Assembly (NCBI GenBank): GCA_051745935.1
Contig: JBNJEM010000294.1
Span: 1 to 9,430, forward strand
Source of the DNA: JBNJEM01 sp051745935
GTDB taxonomy: Bacteria; Planctomycetota; Planctomycetia; Pirellulales; Pirellulaceae
Length of the DNA stretch: 9,430 bases
Direction: 5' to 3'
Every line of letters starts with the position of its first letter. The stretch's first letter is position 1. The notes beneath the pieces are model-generated. The model made no database searches and was not told where the DNA came from. It saw only the letters and a program-made list of their open reading frames with translations. Shown piece by piece: positions 5,106 to 9,430 of this stretch. Made by a program: the position numbers and the translations under genes.

Positions 5106-6704
5106 TCAGATCGCTTGTTTGAGCAGCCAGAGTCGTGCCAGGTCCAAAGCTTTCTTGGCGGCAAGCTGAACTCGGATTGCCGGATGGGCGGCGAAACTAG
5201 AAGACGCGGAAATTGTTTGGTCTGGCGTGGCCAACGCCAACTTGATGGAAGCCGGGGCATCCTCGGGAGATAACGACTGCTTGGGAGAGGGACCGACCGC
5301 CAATCCAAGGTCGGTTTTGAAACGGTTTCGTACTTCCGATGCCATGGCGTCAACCAGGCGGGTGGCGTTCCGTGCATCGGCGAGGCCTACTGTTGGCGGA
5401 GACACGACATGTTTCAATGCCTCTTCGTTGCCGATCACGAGACCGCCAAGATAGCGTTGATTGTTGACGGTCGCGGCCAGCCACGAGGCAAGGAGTCCCT
5501 GCGTTCCCCATTCGGCGGTGGCTAATTCCAGATGCTGTTTCTGCAATAAGCGTCCCACCACGTCCTGTAACGAGTCGTCTTCTTCGCCGAAAATCAACGT
5601 TCCCAAACACTGGTAGATCGCCGCCACGGTGGGCTCCATTGCTTGGTGGCATTCTTCAGCGGACGTGCCGTCGGCTGTTATTCGGAGCGAGATTGTGCCG
5701 CGACTGGCCGTAATGCCGACCGAGGGATACCTGCCTCGGCGCACCACGTCGGGGAGCTTTTGTTCAATGTCGCTTTCACCGGCCCCGAAGCAGCGGATCA
5801 CACGATGACGGATCACGCGACGGTGACCCGCATACAAATGGCTCAGTCTTCTCTCGACGAACTCCGACCACATTTGAACCAGTTCGGCGGGGACACCCGG
5901 CAGCGCAAAAACGTGTCTTGCCGATTTGGTCCCACTGGTACGAACCTCAAGATAGATGCCGGGTGCTGTGCCATGCGGATTATCGATGACCTCGCTCCCT
6001 TCAGGAAACATTGCCTGGACCGTGTTCTGTTGTGGCATGACCCGGCCGCGCCGAGCAAACAGGCCACGGATATGCTCCAGCATACGCGGGTTTAGAACCA
6101 GCGGACGTTCGACCACGGCGGCGAGCGCTTGCCGCGTCAGGTCATCGGCGGTTGGTCCCAGGCCACCGCTAAGGACGACCACGTGAGCTCGTTCGATTGC
6201 CGTGTGTACGGCTGCAATGATCGGGTCCAGCTCGTCCCCCACCGTGGCATGAAACCAGACGCGAAGTCCTAGCTGTTCCAGTTGCTGGCTAAGCCACTGG
6301 GAATTCGTGTCCAATCGGGCACCGCTGATCAACTCATCGCCGATAGCGATCACTTCCGCGCGGATTTGACCGCCCGTGACAGGAGCATCCTCAGGGGGGA
6401 GTGTCCGGGTCGTGGCCGCCACTTGTGACGTCAGATTCGGAATCTCGTTTGGCGCGAGTGTGGTTTGCATCGACCCCAAGGTTTCTGACTCGCGCGTGAT
6501 CACGCCTTTTTGTTCCAGGTTAGCGATCATCCGTTCGACGGAGGGGAGTGTCGCGCCGAAATATGACGCCAGCTCCGCTTGCGAGGGGCCTCTGCGATGC
6601 AGGTGGCGATAAAGGTGGACATAAGCCACATACTGGCCTTCCTCTGGCGTCAGCCGTGTCGGTGTGGAGCCATGAATCCGCGACGGTTTCTTCTTGTCGG
6701 CCAT
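5106..6704 (-). CDS. LexA-like winged-helix domain fused to CinA-family protein (MoCF + KH + degenerate PncC)
   Basis: 532 residues. Residues ~15-90 form a winged helix of the LexA/MarR type (LTPEEGQYVAYV..., recognition helix near 51-65, wing ending TTLAPNEIPNL). After a linker (91-113) comes a CinA N-terminal domain (~114-285, molybdopterin-binding-like, COG1058) with VIAIGDELISG (118-128) and GGLGPTADD (180-188); family members can act as ADP-ribose/nucleotide pyrophosphatases. A CinA KH-like part follows (~290-375), then a PncC-type C-terminal domain (~378-532), which in other bacteria deamidates nicotinamide mononucleotide. The PncC nucleophile motif, normally AESCTGG, reads AEWGTQG (397-403), and the usual TGIAGP loop reads AVGPSPK. 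Amidase activity is therefore probably lost, while the MoCF site looks intact. I chose the ATG at 6704 because the upstream extension is not protein-like; its ribosome-binding site is weak. A promoter lies near 6814-6841 and a terminator at 4840-4858. Confidence 0.85.
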   Translation of the reverse strand: MADKKKPSRIHGSTPTRLTPEEGQYVAYVHLYRHLHRRGPSQAELASYFGATLPSVERMIANLEQKGVITRESETLGSMQTTLAPNEIPNLTSQVAATTRTLPPEDAPVTGGQIRAEVIAIGDELISGARLDTNSQWLSQQLEQLGLRVWFHATVGDELDPIIAAVHTAIERAHVVVLSGGLGPTADDLTRQALAAVVERPLVLNPRMLEHIRGLFARRGRVMPQQNTVQAMFPEGSEVIDNPHGTAPGIYLEVRTSGTKSARHVFALPGVPAELVQMWSEFVERRLSHLYAGHRRVIRHRVIRCFGAGESDIEQKLPDVVRRGRYPSVGITASRGTISLRITADGTSAEECHQAMEPTVAAIYQCLGTLIFGEEDDSLQDVVGRLLQKQHLELATAEWGTQGLLASWLAATVNNQRYLGGLVIGNEEALKHVVSPPTVGLADARNATRLVDAMASEVRNRFKTDLGLAVGPSPKQSLSPEDAPASIKLALATPDQTISASSSFAAHPAIRVQLAAKKALDLARLWLLKQAI

Positions 6705-7267
6705 TCCAAGTTGCTTATGCTGCTGGCGGTTGGTACGATTGCACAGGATACGCCACCGCGACGGGCGTCTTGTCGGCGAAAGCTTCCTGGCGGAAAGTGT
6801 AAAGGTTACCAGTATTTTAGAATAGACAGATCTGATCTCAAGATCTCGAACGGTGAGTGGAACGTCATGAGGACACCAATGAGTTTCTGGACCCTGATCG
6901 GCGCCACATCCGATGGCTGGCCACTGGCCGGCGAAGTGTTTGGGTGGATGCGTCCTTCGGCCGACCACAACCGCAGACAGCATCGCTTTTCGCCGTAAAG
7001 TCCCAATACGCGTCTGGTGCCCAGCGCGTTGGAGATGAAACGCGTCAGAGCCACCCGTGAAGCAGAAGCGGGACCAACGTAACCGGAACGGCGTCGGCGT
7101 CTCGGGAAGAAGTCAAAGCGGAAAAAAACAAGAATCCTTGGCCGCGCTCGGGGTATACCCTCTTGACTCGGGGGCCTTAATACGTGTCTGCTTTCGTTAT
7201 AGGGGTTTTTCTCCGCCGATTGTTTCTCAGTCGTTCACTTCGATCCGAAATACAGAGGACGCGCATC
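6705..7267. other. Divergent intergenic region between the CinA-like and PL11-like genes
   Basis: 563 bp without a supported gene. A 43-codon plus-strand frame at 6867-6998 lacks a ribosome-binding site and a recognisable product. The stretch holds the candidate promoter of the CinA-like gene and an AGATCT-rich cluster (6827-6847). For the plus-strand gene, AGAGGA at 7254-7259 is a good ribosome-binding site 8 nt before its ATG. I saw only poor promoter candidates there, for example TTATAG near 7198-7203. Confidence 0.6.
6814..6841 (-). promoter_or_regulatory. Candidate promoter of the CinA-like gene with AGATCT cluster
   Basis: On the minus strand TTGAGA (6841-6836) and TAAAAT (6819-6814) are 16 bp apart. 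The spacer and upstream flank contain the palindrome CAGATCTG (6827-6834) and GATCT-CA-AGATC (6834-6845), so the -35 region is embedded in repeated GAGATC/AGATCT motifs that could be a regulator site. The implied leader is about 100 nt. Confidence 0.4.
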
Positions 7268-8665
7268 ATGATGAGCTGTCGTTGGATAATGCCGTGTGGT
7301 CGAACTTTGTTCTGCTCCGTTATTGTTCTGGGCGGCCTCTACATCACTGGCACAAACGCCGCTGATATTTCTCAGGATGTCATTCGACTCGGTCTGCCGG
7401 GTCCTAGCAGCGAGGAGGACTCCACCGGCGGCATTATTGCTGCCGACGTCAACGACGACAACAAGCCGGACTTTTTGGTGACCTGCACAGGGCATCTCGC
7501 CGTTTATGACAACAGTGGCAGTAAGCTGTGGGTCGAGGACACGGACCTGGTGGTTGGCGGGCAAAGCGAGAGTCAAGGGCTGCCGGGTCATCATGGGCCG
7601 GGAGTAGCAGCAGGTGACGTGGACGACGATGGACGCACCGAAGTGGTATTTCTGACACAAGACCGTATCCTACACTTTGTTGATGGCGCCACGGGGAAGG
7701 CAAAAGCCACCTGTCGTCCCCCGGTGCCCGAGGGAGCACGGCGGTGGGAAGTCGCCATGGTCGCTGATTTCCGTGGCAACGGCGGCGACGGCGACCTTGT
7801 GTTGCAGGCCACGAATCAAAGCGGCTATCGGACCGGCCGTTATCTCGCTGCATACACTTACCAGGGGTTGGTCAATGGCAAACAGCCGCTCTGGACCACG
7901 GACGAATTTGTTAGCTGTGCCCACAACGCCGCGCGGTTGGCGGATCTCGATAAGGATGGACGGGATGAAGTTCTCGGAGCAACGGTTCTTTCTTCCTCGG
8001 GCCAGTTGCTGGTCCGCGCACAACCGTTTCAAGGCCACATGGACAGCGTCTTCGCGGCCGATGTTTGCCCGGATTCCCCAGGTTGGGAAGTGGTCTTGCT
8101 GGAGGAGGGTTCGAACTGCGTGCAGGTACTCGGACTCCAAGGTCCCATGTGGCGAGAAGACTTCAAACGTCAAGAACCGCAAAATGCCGCCGTGGGCCGC
8201 TTCAAACAAGGATCGCGTGAAGCATTCATCTGGTGTCGCTCTAGATACAACGAACACCAAAAGCCGTTCGTATTCGATTCCCGCGGCACGTTAGCGTTCG
8301 ACTACGAGATGGATGACGTCGCTCCCCCGAATTGGACGGACAGCGGAGTGGAAGTGATTCATGCCATTGACTGGACCGGAAAACGCCAACAACTGGCGTG
8401 CGCCAAAGAACGTCACTGCAGCGGTGACGTGTGCCTGTTCGAACCACTCACTGGCAAATTCGTTCGGCGAATTCTCGAACAAGCCGACCGACTCTACGTG
8501 GCCGACGTAAGAGGCGACTGGCGGGAAGAGATCATCGTGCTTAGTGGCAACGAGCTACACATCTATCAAAATCAAGCGGTTAACCCGCGTCCCGACCAAC
8601 CCCGACTTTGGAACGACCGGAACTATCGTCGGCTGAAGCAATGCCACAACTATTATTCGCCGTGA
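7268..8665 (+). CDS. Secreted FG-GAP/VCBS beta-propeller protein related to PL11 rhamnogalacturonan lyases
   Basis: 465 residues with a signal peptide (Arg/Cys-containing start, hydrophobic core about 14-28, likely cleavage after TNA31). The mature part is a propeller with calcium-binding Asp-loop repeats: DVNDDNKPD (60-68), DVDDDGRTE (117-125) and DLDKDGRDE (226-234). Two blocks recall family PL11 rhamnogalacturonan lyases: the DLDKDGRDEVLGA...HMDSVFAADVCPDSPGWEVV region (226-276) and GDWREEI (416-422) near the end. The protein is shorter than a typical ~600-residue PL11 enzyme and lacks its N-terminal beta-sandwich region, so lyase activity is uncertain. The C-terminal ending NYRRLKQCHNYYSP is typical of this propeller type. 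The ATG at 7268 is chosen for AGAGGA 8 nt upstream and for the signal peptide; an upstream in-frame start (7184) would bury the signal. It is monocistronic and diverges from the CinA-like gene. Confidence 0.75.
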   Translation: MMSCRWIMPCGRTLFCSVIVLGGLYITGTNAADISQDVIRLGLPGPSSEEDSTGGIIAADVNDDNKPDFLVTCTGHLAVYDNSGSKLWVEDTDLVVGGQSESQGLPGHHGPGVAAGDVDDDGRTEVVFLTQDRILHFVDGATGKAKATCRPPVPEGARRWEVAMVADFRGNGGDGDLVLQATNQSGYRTGRYLAAYTYQGLVNGKQPLWTTDEFVSCAHNAARLADLDKDGRDEVLGATVLSSSGQLLVRAQPFQGHMDSVFAADVCPDSPGWEVVLLEEGSNCVQVLGLQGPMWREDFKRQEPQNAAVGRFKQGSREAFIWCRSRYNEHQKPFVFDSRGTLAFDYEMDDVAPPNWTDSGVEVIHAIDWTGKRQQLACAKERHCSGDVCLFEPLTGKFVRRILEQADRLYVADVRGDWREEIIVLSGNELHIYQNQAVNPRPDQPRLWNDRNYRRLKQCHNYYSP

Positions 8666-9430
8666 AACACCGGGGCGTTCTAGATTCCAACCGAGCGCGT
8701 GATCTTTCCATGAAGCCACACATCTTAAATACAGTGCCTTCCACGGTGCGAACCGCGGAGCCGCTAGAAACTTGGAGACTGCGGCAGAACAGTTGCGGCA
8801 CCGTCACGACGCCACACTTTTCTCCGGTGAACGCATCACCGGCCAGCTGCAACCAGTGAGCGAGTTGTTCAGAAACAGCGAAATACCTGGCGAAAAGAAC
8901 GTCAGCAACTCGACCGCGTCCCAAGGCGACAGAGCCGAAGCCGGCCGCGCCTCGTTGGCGTGGATGCTGGAGTACGATTTGTTGCGCAATGCCTCCTGAC
9001 TTGCTGGACGTAGCAATCGCGGACGTTTTTTGTTCGTCACACATCGCCGCCGTATCACCGCCATGCGGTCGGGTGGCACTCTATGCCGGTAACCAAAACT
9101 ACACGCCGGCAGACGCAACTCGTTTGTTCACAAACCATTCGAGTTCGCTTCGCCCTGGAAATAAAGGGATTTCCGAATCTCGCGGTTCGGGGCAGTTGCA
9201 AAATGTAAGCAACGCTAGCACTTGCGTGTTCTGCATTGCCGGCGCAGTTGCTGGAGCCCCCAGAAACTCCACGAAACACTTGTATTTGAGGTTGAAATGC
9301 CCCAGTACCAAATCGTTTGGTTCACGGCGTAGGGTGGCACTGGCTGAGTGAGCGATATATTCCTGAAAGGGGATGAAGGATTGAAAGGGTGTGCGACATC
9401 AGCCACGTATTAACCGCCTTGAGATTGAGC
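8666..9430. other. Gene-free tail of the window
   Basis: 765 bp with no gene I can support. A perfect hairpin CCGGTGA-ACGCA-TCACCGG (8824-8842) lies 160 nt past the PL11-like gene, without a T-tract. The 10-mer GGGTGGCACT occurs twice in the same orientation (9071-9080 and 9332-9341). Several overlapping open frames exist on both strands (for example 8580-9044 minus, 8989-9351 plus), but none has a ribosome-binding site with recognisable protein content. The region could hold a decayed gene. Confidence 0.5.

Noticed and set aside
6705..6983. N-terminal extension of the CinA-like protein up to 6983
   Set aside because: The extra residues are not protein-like and would overlap the candidate promoter. 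The winged-helix domain starts naturally at the ATG at 6704.
6867..6998. 43-codon plus-strand frame in the divergent intergenic region
   Set aside because: No ribosome-binding site and no recognisable product.
8580..9044. 154-codon minus-strand open frame
   Set aside because: It overlaps the 3' end of the PL11-like gene, has no ribosome-binding site and shows no family motif. Some stretches look weakly protein-like, so a blastx check is reasonable.

Overview
The window looks like a chromosomal stretch from a planctomycete, probably of the Pirellula-like group. This is inferred from gene content, not from a marker gene. It carries a DUF1559 protein with a prepilin-like N-terminus, a Tat-exported Gfo/Idh/MocA oxidoreductase, a rhamnogalacturonan-lyase-like propeller protein, and a remnant that resembles planctomycete PQQ-type propeller proteins. 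Gene density is low, with several long GC-rich intergenic stretches. No RNA gene, insertion sequence or CRISPR array was recognised.

Layout. 1-266 is non-coding and holds one copy of a ~102-bp repeat (126-227). 267-1526 (-) is the DUF1559 gene; a second repeat copy (1410-1511) lies inside its 5' end, in frame. 1527-2073 is a gene-free leader and intergenic stretch rich in inverted repeats. 2074-2381 holds three head-to-tail repeat copies. 2426-3313 (+) is a zinc-cluster SAM methyltransferase. It converges on 3341-4654 (-), the Tat-signal Gfo/Idh/MocA oxidoreductase, whose promoter (4707-4735) is bracketed by a perfect 10-bp inverted repeat. 4840-5097 holds an intrinsic terminator, a 13-bp tandem duplication and a gene remnant. 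5106-6704 (-) is a CinA-type protein fused at its N-terminus to a LexA-like winged helix, with a decayed PncC amidase site. 6705-7267 is the intergenic region between this gene and the divergent 7268-8665 (+), a secreted PL11-like propeller protein. 8666-9430 shows no gene I can support.

There is no clear multi-gene operon. Genes sit singly, on alternating strands, with their own signals. The oxidoreductase and the PL11-like protein are both exported and would fit carbohydrate breakdown, but nothing in the sequence ties them into one pathway.

The most unusual feature is the repeat. Five same-orientation copies of a 102/103-bp element lie within 2.3 kb. Its reverse strand has no stop codon in any frame, and one copy adds exactly 34 codons between the start codon and the prepilin cleavage motif of the DUF1559 gene. 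It behaves like a protein-insertable repeat, analogous to the Rickettsia palindromic elements. Second in interest are the winged-helix/CinA fusion and the promoter bracketed by inverted repeats.
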